Positions 44,298 to 52,160 of a DNA stretch of 64,000 nucleotides are shown one piece after another. Position 1 is the first letter of the stretch. Every line of letters starts with the position of its first letter. The stretch is from positions 186,001 through 250,000 of the forward strand of contig NZ_MUNY01000045.1 of NCBI RefSeq assembly GCF_002002735.1, read 5' to 3'. The notes beneath the pieces were generated by a model. It did no database searches and was not told the origin of the DNA. It saw only the letters and a program-made list of their open reading frames with translations. The stretch comes from Algoriphagus sp. A40. GTDB taxonomy: Bacteria; Bacteroidota; Bacteroidia; Cytophagales; Cyclobacteriaceae. A program made the position numbers and the translations under genes.

Positions 44298-45575
44298 ATG
44301 AAAAAGATCCTCTACACAATCGTACTTGGTATTTTGCTAATTGCCAAGGCTCAAGCACAATCCATTTCACTTGACGCGGACATCAGACCCAGATTCGAAT
44401 ACCGACACGGGTTTGGAAATTTACTTCCGGAAGGCGGCGATCCGGCTGCATTTGTCACGCAGCGGTCCAGGCTCAATTTTGCCTATCAAGACACTAAGTT
44501 GAAGTTTTATTTCAGCGTCCAGGATGTCAGCACTTGGGGTGATACCCAGCAACTTTCCATCAGCGACGGAAACAACTCCTTCTCTCTTTTCCAGGCTTGG
44601 CTGAGCTATTCGTTTACAGAAGCTTGGTCCATGAAACTGGGCCGACAGACACTTTCCTACGACGATCAGCGGATGCTCGGGGAAGTTGATTGGGTGATGC
44701 AGGGCAGATTTCATGATGCCGCCATGCTGACTTATTCTAAAAATGGCTTTAAAACCGATCTAGCCTTTGCTTTCAATCAGGAAAGTCAGAAAACCGAAGG
44801 CTCGGGTTATGGAATCAACGGCATGTATTCCTACAAGGTGATGCAGATGCTCCATGCCAAAAAGTCCTGGGAAAAGGGATCAATCAGCTTTCTTTTCATG
44901 AATAACGGCTTCCAAAAATTCACGGAAGAAACTACTCCAAGACCCGATGGAGTCTATTACCGACAGACTACCGGAACCTATTTCACCTTTCCCCTCTCCA
45001 AAGTTACTTTAACAGGTTCGGCATACTTGCAGACAGGAAAATCAACACCCACCACCGATCTCACCGCTTACCAATACATGCTCGAAGCCAAATACAAACC
45101 CGGAAAAGTGGCCTTTGTCCTAGGTTATGAGGCATTGAGTGGTTCTGATCAAATTGCAGAATCCAAGTCCAATTCGTTTTTTCCGCTGTATGGAACCAAC
45201 CACAAGTTCAACGGCTTCATGGATCTATTCTATGTTGGAAATCACGCGAACAATGTCGGCTTGAATGACCTGTATGCGAATATCCTGCTCCCTACAGGCA
45301 AAAATTCAAGCCTGGCAGCTTATGGCCATTTCTTTTCAGCCAATGCAGAATTGAAGGATAATCAAAGCGGCTACCTGGGATCTGAACTGGATTTGGTTTA
45401 TTCCAAAACCATCGCAAAAAAAGTCAAACTGAACGCCGGATATTCCCAGTTTTTTGAGACCGAAAGTATGGTGGACATCAAAGGTGGAATCCAGCCGGCC
45501 AAGACTCAAAACTGGGGTTGGGTGCAATTGATCGTTACTCCAAACTTGTTTAAGCATTCTTGGAAGGAGGAGTAG
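44298..45575 (+). CDS. Outer-membrane beta-barrel, alginate-export/porin-like, nitrate-regulon channel
   Basis: 425 aa with a signal peptide (VLGILLIAKAQAQS). The mature chain is amphipathic beta-strands: SLDADIRPRFEYRHGFGN at the start, LNFAYQDTKLKFYFSVQDV, and a MKLGRQTLSYDDQRMLGEVDW segment typical of alginate-export (AlgE-like) family proteins, ending with a strand before the stop. It probably forms an outer-membrane channel. Its TACGTA promoter and place between the reductase genes and the cofactor operon suggest passage of nitrate or nitrite, though substrate cannot be read from sequence. Confidence 0.78.
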   Translation: MKKILYTIVLGILLIAKAQAQSISLDADIRPRFEYRHGFGNLLPEGGDPAAFVTQRSRLNFAYQDTKLKFYFSVQDVSTWGDTQQLSISDGNNSFSLFQAWLSYSFTEAWSMKLGRQTLSYDDQRMLGEVDWVMQGRFHDAAMLTYSKNGFKTDLAFAFNQESQKTEGSGYGINGMYSYKVMQMLHAKKSWEKGSISFLFMNNGFQKFTEETTPRPDGVYYRQTTGTYFTFPLSKVTLTGSAYLQTGKSTPTTDLTAYQYMLEAKYKPGKVAFVLGYEALSGSDQIAESKSNSFFPLYGTNHKFNGFMDLFYVGNHANNVGLNDLYANILLPTGKNSSLAAYGHFFSANAELKDNQSGYLGSELDLVYSKTIAKKVKLNAGYSQFFETESMVDIKGGIQPAKTQNWGWVQLIVTPNLFKHSWKEE

Positions 45576-45668
45576 AATGTCGGGAAGAATGGAAGTCGGA
45601 AGTTTGGATGTAAGTAGGGATTACCTTGGGGATGACTGTTTTTCCGGGAATTGACCCGCACTTCACTT

Positions 45669-46556
45669 TCAAAGAGTATGAAGTATATGAGGGAAAATAG
45701 CCTCCATTGACTCCATGGCACCTCGGGTAGATCCCGGCAAAGCCAACACCATGCAATCCCCAATCGTTCCCGCCAAACTTCTGGAAAACATCGCATGTGG
45801 AGTTCGGCTCTGTCCGTAGCTGCGAATCGCTTCTTCTATTCCGGGAATCCTTTTTTCAAGTAAGGATTCTAAAGCCTCCGGAGTCACATCCGTTGAAGAC
45901 AAGCCAGTTCCACCGCTAAAAATCACCAATTGATTTTCGGAGGAAAGCCTTGTAGCCAAGGCTCTGATCTCTTCCAAACTATCAGGAATGAGAATGTAGG
46001 AGGTGATCTGGATTGGTTGAAAGCGAAGCTTTTTCAGGATCGCCTGTCCGGCAGAATCCGCTTTGATTCCGTTTGCAACTGCATTGGAACAAACAACGAC
46101 TGCAGTTTTTATCGGTTCCTGGATTTGGTTCTCTTCTTTGGGCTTTCCTGTTTTTTCCTCGATTTTTATTTGGTCAATGGAGATTCCTTTATCAATTGGC
46201 TTGAGCATGTCATAGATTGTCAATGCAACAATCGAAGCTCCGTGCATGGCTTCCATCTCCAAATCGGACTTACAGACTGATTTGACTTTTACCGAAATGC
46301 GGATCTCCAAATCTTGAATCTCATATTCGATTCCAGTGAATTCAATCGGCTGGGGGTGGGAATTGGGAAGATTGAGAGCGGTGTTTTTCACACCAAAAAG
46401 TCCGGCGACTTTGGCCATTTCGAGGACATTCCCCTTCGGAACCCGGTTTTCGATCACTGCCAAAATCGTCTCTGGTTGACTGACCCGTACCACAGCTTTT
46501 GCAGTGGCCTCACGAAGTTGGGTAATGTTTGCTGAGATATCCTCCATTAATTCCAA
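45669..46556 (-). CDS. Bifunctional molybdenum cofactor biosynthesis protein MoaC/MoaB
   Basis: 295 aa, a fusion. Residues ~1-150 are MoaC-like (cyclic pyranopterin phosphate synthase): NRVPKGNVLEMAKVAGLFG, HPQPIEFTGIEYE, EMEAMHGASIVALTIYDMLKPIDKG. Residues ~165-295 are MoaB/MogA-like (molybdopterin adenylylation): VVVCSNAVANG, FSGGTGLSSTDVTPEAL, and an end with LPGSTRGAMESM. It supplies Moco for the nitrate reductase and is the last gene of the minus-strand cofactor operon, convergent with the porin gene. moaA, moaD and moaE are not in the window. Confidence 0.9.
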   Translation of the reverse strand: MELMEDISANITQLREATAKAVVRVSQPETILAVIENRVPKGNVLEMAKVAGLFGVKNTALNLPNSHPQPIEFTGIEYEIQDLEIRISVKVKSVCKSDLEMEAMHGASIVALTIYDMLKPIDKGISIDQIKIEEKTGKPKEENQIQEPIKTAVVVCSNAVANGIKADSAGQAILKKLRFQPIQITSYILIPDSLEEIRALATRLSSENQLVIFSGGTGLSSTDVTPEALESLLEKRIPGIEEAIRSYGQSRTPHAMFSRSLAGTIGDCMVLALPGSTRGAMESMEAIFPHILHTL

Positions 46557-46589
46557 TCAAAACCTTGCGCCCTTCAACTTTTCAGATTA

Positions 46590-47402
46590 TCAAAAAGGAA
46601 AGGCTCCCAAATTTTGGAAGATAAACTCATCCTCGAAAACATAATTCTCAGAAGAAATGGCTTTGACTTTGGCCAGGTTTACCACCTCACCGATTACCAA
46701 AACTGCCGGTCCTTTGATCGCCTCCTTTTTTGAAAGCTTGACAATCGACTTGATGGTGCCGACCACTTCTCTTTGATTGGTTCGTGTGCCGTTTTGAATA
46801 ATGGCAACCGGAATATTGCATTTGTCCAAGTCTTTATAAATCCGGGTGATTTCTTCGAGTTTTGACAATCCCATCAAAATCACGACAGAGGCAGAGGACT
46901 GTGCTGCCAAGGCAACATCTGAGGATAATTCGTGTGAGCTGGTCGTACCCGTAATTACCCAGAAACTTTCTGAAATACCTCTGAAAGTAACCGGAATCCC
47001 CACCGAAGCCGGCACAGCAATACAGGATGAAATCCCTGGAATGACGGTCGTTTCAATCCCGTTTTTATTGGCAAATTCCTCCTCTTCTTTTCCCCTTCCA
47101 AACACAAATGGATCGCCGCCTTTGAGCCGAACCACTGATCCAAATTCATGGGCATATGTTACGATCAATTGGTTGATTTCATCCTGGGAAAAAGAATGAG
47201 CCCCCTTGCGCTTTCCGACGGAAATTTTTACAGCATTTTCCGCCAAATCCAGAATATCCTCATTGACCAAGGCATCGTAAAGTACTACTTCCGCTTTTTG
47301 AAGGGCTTTTACTGCTTTCAAAGTCAGCAGTTCCGGATCTCCGGGACCGGCACCGATCAGGGTAAGATGAGGGGTGTTTTTTGGAGAATTTTTCATGGTC
47401 AA
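46590..47402 (-). CDS. cobA: Uroporphyrinogen-III C-methyltransferase (sirohaem synthesis)
   Basis: 270 aa. SUMT transfers two methyl groups from S-adenosylmethionine to uroporphyrinogen III, giving precorrin-2 for sirohaem. Family motifs are present: LIGAGPGDPELLTLKA near the start, VVRLKGGDPFVFGRG, and VIPGISSCIAVPASVGIPVTFR. It lacks the dehydrogenase/ferrochelatase half of CysG, so those steps must be encoded elsewhere. Its start overlaps mobA by 4 bp. The product serves the sirohaem of NirB. Confidence 0.93.
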   Translation of the reverse strand: MTMKNSPKNTPHLTLIGAGPGDPELLTLKAVKALQKAEVVLYDALVNEDILDLAENAVKISVGKRKGAHSFSQDEINQLIVTYAHEFGSVVRLKGGDPFVFGRGKEEEEFANKNGIETTVIPGISSCIAVPASVGIPVTFRGISESFWVITGTTSSHELSSDVALAAQSSASVVILMGLSKLEEITRIYKDLDKCNIPVAIIQNGTRTNQREVVGTIKSIVKLSKKEAIKGPAVLVIGEVVNLAKVKAISSENYVFEDEFIFQNLGAFPF

Positions 47403-47974
47403 TAGGTTTGGGATAGGCTTTGAAGCTGGGCTTTGGTATTAATATTTTGAACGGTTGGAATTCGTCCGTGATTCAGGACAATCCGCTGATTGGGCATGCT
47501 TTCGACAAATTGCCGAAGCTTCAGTTCCCCTTTCAAAATCGATTTTTCTACGAATTTTAATTGCTGCTTGGGATAGATTCCTATCAATGGATAGTCGTTT
47601 TTTCCGTCAGATAGGAAGGTGATTTTTTCGGGAGCTTCTCTTGATTTTTCGACCAAAAAGGTCAAAACTTCAGTCGTTATCTTCGGAATATCGCAGCTCA
47701 GAATAAGGACAAAATCGGAATCAGAATGCCTCAAAGCAGTAAGAATTCCACCCAAAGGACCTTGGTCTTCGATCACATCCTGAATCATTTCCAAATTGAA
47801 AGATTGATAAGCAGGATTTTTGGTAACCAATACCGGATTTGATACAATGGGAAAAACAGCTTCCAAAATCCACTCGACAAAAGACTTCCCCTGGAATTCC
47901 ACGAGTCCTTTTTCCTCACCCATTCGAGTACTTTTGCCACCACAAAGGGTATAAGCTGCCAAATTTCCTTTCAT
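47399..47974 (-). CDS. mobA: Molybdenum cofactor guanylyltransferase
   Basis: 191 aa nucleotidyltransferase. The N-terminal CGGKSTRMGEEKGLVEF is the GTP-binding signature, and LSCDIPKI and GPLGGILTAL match the family core. It joins GMP to Mo-molybdopterin, giving the bis-MGD form required by NapA/NasA-type nitrate reductases. It lies between moeA (27 bp upstream) and the SUMT gene (4-bp overlap). Confidence 0.9.
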   Translation of the reverse strand: MKGNLAAYTLCGGKSTRMGEEKGLVEFQGKSFVEWILEAVFPIVSNPVLVTKNPAYQSFNLEMIQDVIEDQGPLGGILTALRHSDSDFVLILSCDIPKITTEVLTFLVEKSREAPEKITFLSDGKNDYPLIGIYPKQQLKFVEKSILKGELKLRQFVESMPNQRIVLNHGRIPTVQNINTKAQLQSLSQTY

Positions 47975-48001
47975 CTTATTATCAATAAGTGATCATTTCA
48001 A

Positions 48002-49177
48002 TTAGCCCAAATTAATCGGGAAAAAGCTAACGGGCTCACCGGATTCAATTTTAGAAATTGATTCATCCACATAAACCAAAGCATTTGCCTCAGCAAAAGA
48101 TCCGAGGGAATTGCAGGTCTGCTTATCCATGATTTTAACGATTCCATTTTCTTCTTTGGCTGCAAGAAAGAGTGATTTCCCCTGAGGGTTCAGGAGGTCC
48201 CCGTCTAGAATTCCGTGTTTCAGATTTAGCTCAAAACCTTTCCCTGAAGTGATTTTTCGAAGTGTTGGAAGGATATAAACCAATAGGCAGGTTACGAGCG
48301 ACGCAGGGTTGCCAGGCAAGGCAAAAACCAATGCTTTGTCCTTTTTCCCAAACCACAATGGCCGGGCCGGTTTTTGATTGACTTTGTAAAAAATCTCCTG
48401 GACGGTGTTGACTTCAAGTCCGGCTTTTACATAATCATAGTCCCCAACGGATATTCCTCCCGAAATCAAGACCAAATCCGCATCAAGCGATTTATGAATT
48501 GCCCGGGCAGTCGCGGCTTTTTCATCTTTTACATAGGAAATGCTGTCAATGGGATAACCCTGTTCAGCCAGAATCGCCCTAATTGAAATTCCGTTTGTTT
48601 CGTAAACGCCACCGGGCCTGAGTGGACTTCCTGCACCTTGCAGTTCATTCCCGGTGACGATTACAGCAATTTTGGGTTTGTTAATGACTAAAACTTCTTC
48701 CAATCCAAATCCGGCCAAAAAGCCAAGCTGCAAAGCCTGAATCCTTGTACCCTTTTTGGCTACCAACTCTCCTTCCCTCACCTGTTCGCCGATAGATCTA
48801 ACATTGGCAAAAGGTCTGGGCATCTGCTGAATCCGGATTTCGGATCCATTCCTGTGAATATTCTCCTGAATCACTACGGTATCCGCCAGATCAGGAACTC
48901 TGGCACCTGTGAGAATTCGAATGGCCTGATTTCCGATCAGATCGAATTCATTGAAATCCCCGGCTTTGCTCTCGCCCACCAATTCATAGGACTGGGATGG
49001 CCCATACTTAATTGCATAACCGTCCATGGCAGACTGCCGGAAAGGGGGTAAAGAAATGGGAGCATGGATGTCCTCTGCCAAATAATAGCCCAAACAATGC
49101 TGTAGAGGCAGCTTTTTCGGCTGCAAAACCTCAGCATGTTGACTGATACTTGAAAGGGCAGAGCAAACTGAAACCAT
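48002..49177 (-). CDS. moeA: Molybdopterin molybdotransferase
   Basis: 391 aa, the usual MoeA length; inserts molybdate into adenylylated molybdopterin. The motifs FRQSAMDGYAI near the start, GARVPDLADTVV, VIVTGNEL, LISGGISVGDYDYVK and FALPGNPAS are in the expected order. It is the first gene of the minus-strand cofactor operon and is preceded by two TACGTA elements, so Moco supply is probably co-regulated with nitrate reduction. Confidence 0.95.
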   Translation of the reverse strand: MVSVCSALSSISQHAEVLQPKKLPLQHCLGYYLAEDIHAPISLPPFRQSAMDGYAIKYGPSQSYELVGESKAGDFNEFDLIGNQAIRILTGARVPDLADTVVIQENIHRNGSEIRIQQMPRPFANVRSIGEQVREGELVAKKGTRIQALQLGFLAGFGLEEVLVINKPKIAVIVTGNELQGAGSPLRPGGVYETNGISIRAILAEQGYPIDSISYVKDEKAATARAIHKSLDADLVLISGGISVGDYDYVKAGLEVNTVQEIFYKVNQKPARPLWFGKKDKALVFALPGNPASLVTCLLVYILPTLRKITSGKGFELNLKHGILDGDLLNPQGKSLFLAAKEENGIVKIMDKQTCNSLGSFAEANALVYVDESISKIESGEPVSFFPINLG

Positions 49178-49214
49178 TGGGATTTTCGAAATGCAGTTAA
49201 AAGTATAAATAAAT

Positions 49215-49241
49215 TACGTATTTATACTTATTTTCTACGTA
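49215..49241 (-). promoter_or_regulatory. TACGTA elements before moeA
   Basis: TACGTA at 49215-49220 and 49236-49241 flank TTTATACTTATTTTC, 38-64 bp upstream of the moeA start on the minus strand. They are the same hexamers as before the plus-strand nitrate genes. Confidence 0.55.
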
Positions 49242-49409
49242 TTTTTTTCTCAAAAATTTGGGATGCAAAGCACGCAATTGAAATGAGTTAGTGGGCTTTT
49301 GAAAAAAAACCGATTTTTTTCAAAGACCGGCTTTGAGCCAAAATTAAAATCCGTATGTTTGCATGCCGTTAGAAAAAAGGGCTTAAAAACCGAAATTTTA
49401 ACGACAAAT

Positions 49410-49483
49410 CGGGGTGTAGCGTAGCCCGGTATCGCGCCACATTTGGGATGTGGAGGTCGTAGGTTCGAATCCTGCCACCCCGA
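49410..49483 (+). tRNA. tRNA-Pro (anticodon TGG)
   Basis: 74 nt. Acceptor stem CGGGGTG/CACCCCG, anticodon stem CCACA/TGTGG with loop TTTGGGA (anticodon TGG), intact T arm GTAGG-TTCGAAT-CCTGC. CCA is not encoded. This is the only intact unit of the five-unit array that follows. Confidence 0.95.
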
Positions 49484-49492
49484 CTTAGTTTT

Positions 49493-49527
49493 AAAAAGCC
49501 TTTGGATGGAAATTCAAAGGCTTTTTT
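49493..49527 (+). terminator. Terminator of tRNA-Pro
   Basis: AAAAAGCCTTTG pairs with CAAAGGCTTTTTT around GATGGAAATT, followed by TG. It is repeated with small changes after each tRNA-like unit (49635-49668, 49768-49803, 49909-49943, 50057-50090). Confidence 0.88.
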
Positions 49528-49551
49528 GTTCTTATCACTTTCTAAAAAGTT

Positions 49552-49625
49552 CGGGGTGTAGCGTAGCCCAGCATCTCGTCCCGATTGCGATCGGGAAGGT
49601 CGAAATCCGAATCCTGCCACCCCGA
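49552..49625 (+). pseudogene. tRNA-Pro relic 2 with hairpin in place of anticodon arm
   Basis: 74 nt. Acceptor arms CGGGGTG/CACCCCG are intact. The anticodon region is TCCCGAT-TGCG-ATCGGGA, a 7-bp stem with a 4-nt loop and no usable anticodon. The T stem is altered (GAAATCC for GTAGGTTC). Confidence 0.85.
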
Positions 49626-49684
49626 CTTTGTTTTAAAAAGCCTTTGGATGAAAATCCAGAGGCTTTTTGTTTCTAGTTAAAGTT

Positions 49685-49758
49685 CGAGGTGTAGCGAAAC
49701 CCGGTTTCTCGTCCCGATGGAGATCGGGAAGGTCGAAATCCGAATCCTGCCACCCCGA
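49685..49758 (+). pseudogene. tRNA-Pro relic 3 with hairpin in place of anticodon arm
   Basis: 74 nt starting CGAGGTG and ending CACCCCG. It has one acceptor mismatch, anticodon region CCCGAT-GGAG-ATCGGG, and the same T-arm damage as relic 2. A terminator follows. Confidence 0.85.
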
Positions 49759-49824
49759 CTTAGTTTTAAAAAGCCTTTGGATGAAAATCCGGAGGCTTTT
49801 TTTGGTACAATTTTCATAAAAGTT

Positions 49825-49899
49825 CGGGGTATAGCGTAACCCAGTTTCTCGTCCCGATTGCGATCGGGAAGGTCGTAGGTTCAAATCCTGCCTCCCCGA
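49825..49899 (+). pseudogene. tRNA-Pro relic 4 with hairpin in place of anticodon arm
   Basis: 75 nt. The T arm is intact (GTAGG-TTCAAAT-CCTGC), but the acceptor has two mismatches (CGGGGTA/CTCCCCG) and the anticodon arm is TCCCGAT-TGCG-ATCGGGA. It shows the hairpin swap occurred separately from T-arm decay. Confidence 0.85.
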
Positions 49900-49960
49900 C
49901 TTAGTTTTAAAAAGCCTTTGGATGAAAATCCAGAGGCTTTTTTGTTTCATGGAAAAAGTT

Positions 49961-50046
49961 CGAGGTGTAGCGAAATCCGATTTCTCGTCCCGATGGCCCC
50001 GATAGATATCGGGGGAAAAGTCGTCCTTGAAATCCTGTCACCCCGA
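49961..50046 (+). pseudogene. tRNA-Pro relic 5, enlarged hairpin
   Basis: 86 nt. The insert is longer here: TCCCGATGG followed by CCCCGATA-GA-TATCGGGG, a perfect 8-bp stem, as if the palindrome was added a second time. D and T arms are eroded. It lies 205 bp before the symporter gene. Confidence 0.82.
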
Positions 50047-50251
50047 TTTAGTTTATAAAAGCCTTTGGAGAGAAATCCAGAGGCTTTTTTGTTTTGGATT
50101 AAGGCCTCATTAAATCCCGAGGGTTTTCCCCAAAAACGAATCATTTTTCATCCCACCTATCAAGTTTTTGGCAATTTTTCCGCTTCTTACCTACAAATTC
50201 AGAACTTGAATTGGAGAATCCACCACCTTCCCAAAAAATTAAATACACTAG

Positions 50252-51673
50252 ATGAAAGAGATAATTGATACTATCAATGGTATAATTTGGAGTAATGCAT
50301 TGATTTTTTTGTGCCTGGCTGCAGGAGTTTATTTTTCTTTTGCCTTGAAATTTCTTCAGGTGACCTATCTACGGGAAATGATCCGCTTGCTGTTTGGCGG
50401 CCAATCCTCAGACAAGGGGGTTTCCTCCTTCCAGGCTTTTGCGATAGCAATAGCCGGCAGGGTCGGAACCGGAAACATTGCCGGAGTGGCTACTGCAATT
50501 GCGATGGGTGGTCCCGGAGCAATATTTTGGATGTGGGCAATCGCTTTCTTGGGAGCTGCCTCTGCATTTATAGAATCCACCTTGGGACAGATTTACAAAG
50601 AAGTAAACAACGGTCAATACCGTGGAGGACCCTCCTATTACATCGAAAAAGGCCTCGGAATGAAATGGTATGCCATGTTGTTCGCATTCGCCACCATCCT
50701 GAGTACGGTGATTTTTCTCCCTGGAGTTCAAAGCAACAGTATCGCATTGAGCGCCAACAACGCCTTTGATATTCCTGTTCATTATACAGGAATTGCCATC
50801 ACACTTTTTCTGGGACTAATCATTTTCGGTGGAGTAAAACGGATCGGAAAAGTAGCTGAAGTAGTGGTTCCTTTCATGGCTTTGGCTTATATCCTCATGG
50901 CTGTCATCATTATTATCATTAATATCACTGAAGTTCCCGCAGTATTCGCCCTGATTTTTAAATCCGCATTCAATATGGAAGCTGCATTCAGCGGAGTATT
51001 TGGTATGGCAATCGCCTGGGGAGTAAAGCGGGGAATCTATTCCAACGAAGCTGGCCAGGGAACTGCACCACATGCGGCAGCGGCAGCTGAAGTTACTCAT
51101 CCTGCAATCCAAGGATTAGTACAGGGGTTTTCTGTTTACGTGGACACATTATTTGTTTGTACCGCTACGGCACTGATGATCCTTTTCACGGGACAATACA
51201 ATGTGGTAAATCCTGAAGGCGGCTTTATTGTGGAGAATCTGCCCGGCGTTCCTTTTGGACCTGAATACACTCAGTACGCAATTGGAACCCACTTTCCCGC
51301 TATCGGAAAGGGATTCGTCGCTATTGCGCTGCTGTTTTTTGCTTTCACTACGATCATGGCTTATTATTTTATCGCGGAGACAAATCTTAGCTACCTGACC
51401 AGAAACAAATCCTCTAAATGGGCCGTTCGGCTTCTGCAAGCCGCAATCTTGGGCACCACATTTTACGGATCTGTCAAAACTGCAGAAGTGGCCTGGACCC
51501 TTGGAGATATTGGGGTGGGAATGATGGCCTGGCTGAATATTATTGCCATTCTGCTGCTTAGAAAACCGGCATTCAAGGCTTGGGAAGATTACAAAAAGCA
51601 GAAAAAAGAAGGAAAAACTCCCGTTTTCAAAGCGAAAAGCATCGGGATCGAAAATACTGACCTTTGGAAGTAA
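50252..51673 (+). CDS. Sodium:alanine/glycine symporter, AGCS family
   Basis: 473 aa, about 11 membrane helices. The AGCS signature GRVGTGNIAGVATAI lies at residues ~70-84, with GGPGAIFWMW and YRGGPSYYIEKGLG following as in AlsT/DagA proteins. A conserved NEAGQGTAPHAAAAA stretch forms part of the substrate/Na+ site. The C-terminus is a charged cytoplasmic tail (KKQKKEGKTP). It takes up alanine, glycine or a similar small amino acid with Na+. It stands alone between tRNA clusters. The 160 bp between the last tRNA-relic terminator and its ATG show no clear promoter. Confidence 0.93.
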   Translation: MKEIIDTINGIIWSNALIFLCLAAGVYFSFALKFLQVTYLREMIRLLFGGQSSDKGVSSFQAFAIAIAGRVGTGNIAGVATAIAMGGPGAIFWMWAIAFLGAASAFIESTLGQIYKEVNNGQYRGGPSYYIEKGLGMKWYAMLFAFATILSTVIFLPGVQSNSIALSANNAFDIPVHYTGIAITLFLGLIIFGGVKRIGKVAEVVVPFMALAYILMAVIIIIINITEVPAVFALIFKSAFNMEAAFSGVFGMAIAWGVKRGIYSNEAGQGTAPHAAAAAEVTHPAIQGLVQGFSVYVDTLFVCTATALMILFTGQYNVVNPEGGFIVENLPGVPFGPEYTQYAIGTHFPAIGKGFVAIALLFFAFTTIMAYYFIAETNLSYLTRNKSSKWAVRLLQAAILGTTFYGSVKTAEVAWTLGDIGVGMMAWLNIIAILLLRKPAFKAWEDYKKQKKEGKTPVFKAKSIGIENTDLWK

Positions 51674-51782
51674 TTGGCATTCAAGTCTATCTCTAGGCCA
51701 GCACCGGAAAGATTGATTTTATTGCATCTGGGCTTGGTTTCAATACCAGAGTTTTACTTTATTTGCAAATCGATTTTAGTAA

Positions 51783-51864
51783 GCGGATGTGGCGAAATTG
51801 GTAGACGCACTGCTTTCAGGTGGCAGCGCCCTTGGGTGTGAAAGTTCGAATCTTTTCATCCGCA
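51783..51864 (+). tRNA. tRNA-Leu (anticodon CAG)
   Basis: 82 nt class II tRNA. Acceptor GCGGATG/CATCCGC, anticodon stem CTGCT/GGCAG with loop TTCAGGT (anticodon CAG), a variable arm, and T arm around GTTCGAATC. CCA is not encoded. Confidence 0.93.
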
Positions 51865-51873
51865 CAAAAATCA

Positions 51874-51909
51874 AAAAGCAGACCTCCCGGTCTGCTTTTC
51901 TTTTTTTCA
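51874..51909 (+). terminator. Terminator after tRNA-Leu
   Basis: AAAAGCAGACC pairs with GGTCTGCTTTT around TCCC, followed by CTTTTTTTTC. Confidence 0.85.
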
Positions 51910-51939
51910 ATGCTTTGGTAACTTCAGAGGAATATCCAA

Positions 51940-52040
51940 GCCTCTTTAGCTCAGTTTGAGGGGCGAGGGTAAAGAAACCTTCCACGAAGGAAGGTTTTAC
52001 CGAGCAGCCAGATTGCAGGGCTGCACCAACTGAGCCGTTT
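51940..52040 (+). pseudogene. tRNA-Thr relic with inserted hairpin and inverted D-arm end
   Basis: It starts GCCTCTTTAGCTCAGTT like the intact tRNA-Thr at 52062. It then runs into a long hairpin (GGTAAAGAAACCTTCC / GGAAGGTTTTACC) and ends with GCACCAACTGAGCC, which is the D-arm sequence GGCTCAGTTGGTGC in reverse complement. Thus 5' tRNA sequence sits at both ends in opposite orientation around a stem-loop. No anticodon or T arm is left. Confidence 0.7.
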
Positions 52041-52061
52041 TTAAGGATCACCTTATTTCAT

Positions 52062-52134
52062 GCCTCTTTAGCTCAGTTGGTAGAGCAACGCTTTCGTAAA
52101 GCGTGGGTCGCAGGTTCAAGTCCTGTAAGAGGCT
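52062..52134 (+). tRNA. tRNA-Thr (anticodon CGT)
   Basis: 73 nt. Acceptor GCCTCTT/AAGAGGC, D arm GCTCAGTTGGTAGAGC, anticodon stem ACGCT/AGCGT with loop TTCGTAA (anticodon CGT), T arm GCAGG-TTCAAGT-CCTGT. CCA is not encoded. Confidence 0.95.
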
Positions 52135-52160
52135 CTTGGCTAGTTTATTTTCCAGTTATT

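Larger units (their letters stand above)
49410..50090 (+). repeat. Tandem array of five tRNA-Pro-plus-terminator units
   Basis: Five head-to-tail units start at 49410, 49552, 49685, 49825 and 49961 (spacing 133-142 bp). Each is a tRNA-Pro or relic followed by a near-identical hairpin terminator built on AAAAAGCCTTTGGAT. Unit 1 is intact. In units 2-5 the anticodon arm is a CCCGAT...ATCGGG palindrome. Confidence 0.92.

Noticed and set aside
49177..49400. Molybdenum-cofactor riboswitch upstream of moeA
   Set aside because: Only AT-rich DNA with TACGTA elements is seen; no conserved Moco-aptamer structure.
49410..50090. CRISPR-like array
   Set aside because: The ~137-bp repeat units are tRNA-Pro copies and terminators; there are no short repeats with unique spacers and no cas genes.
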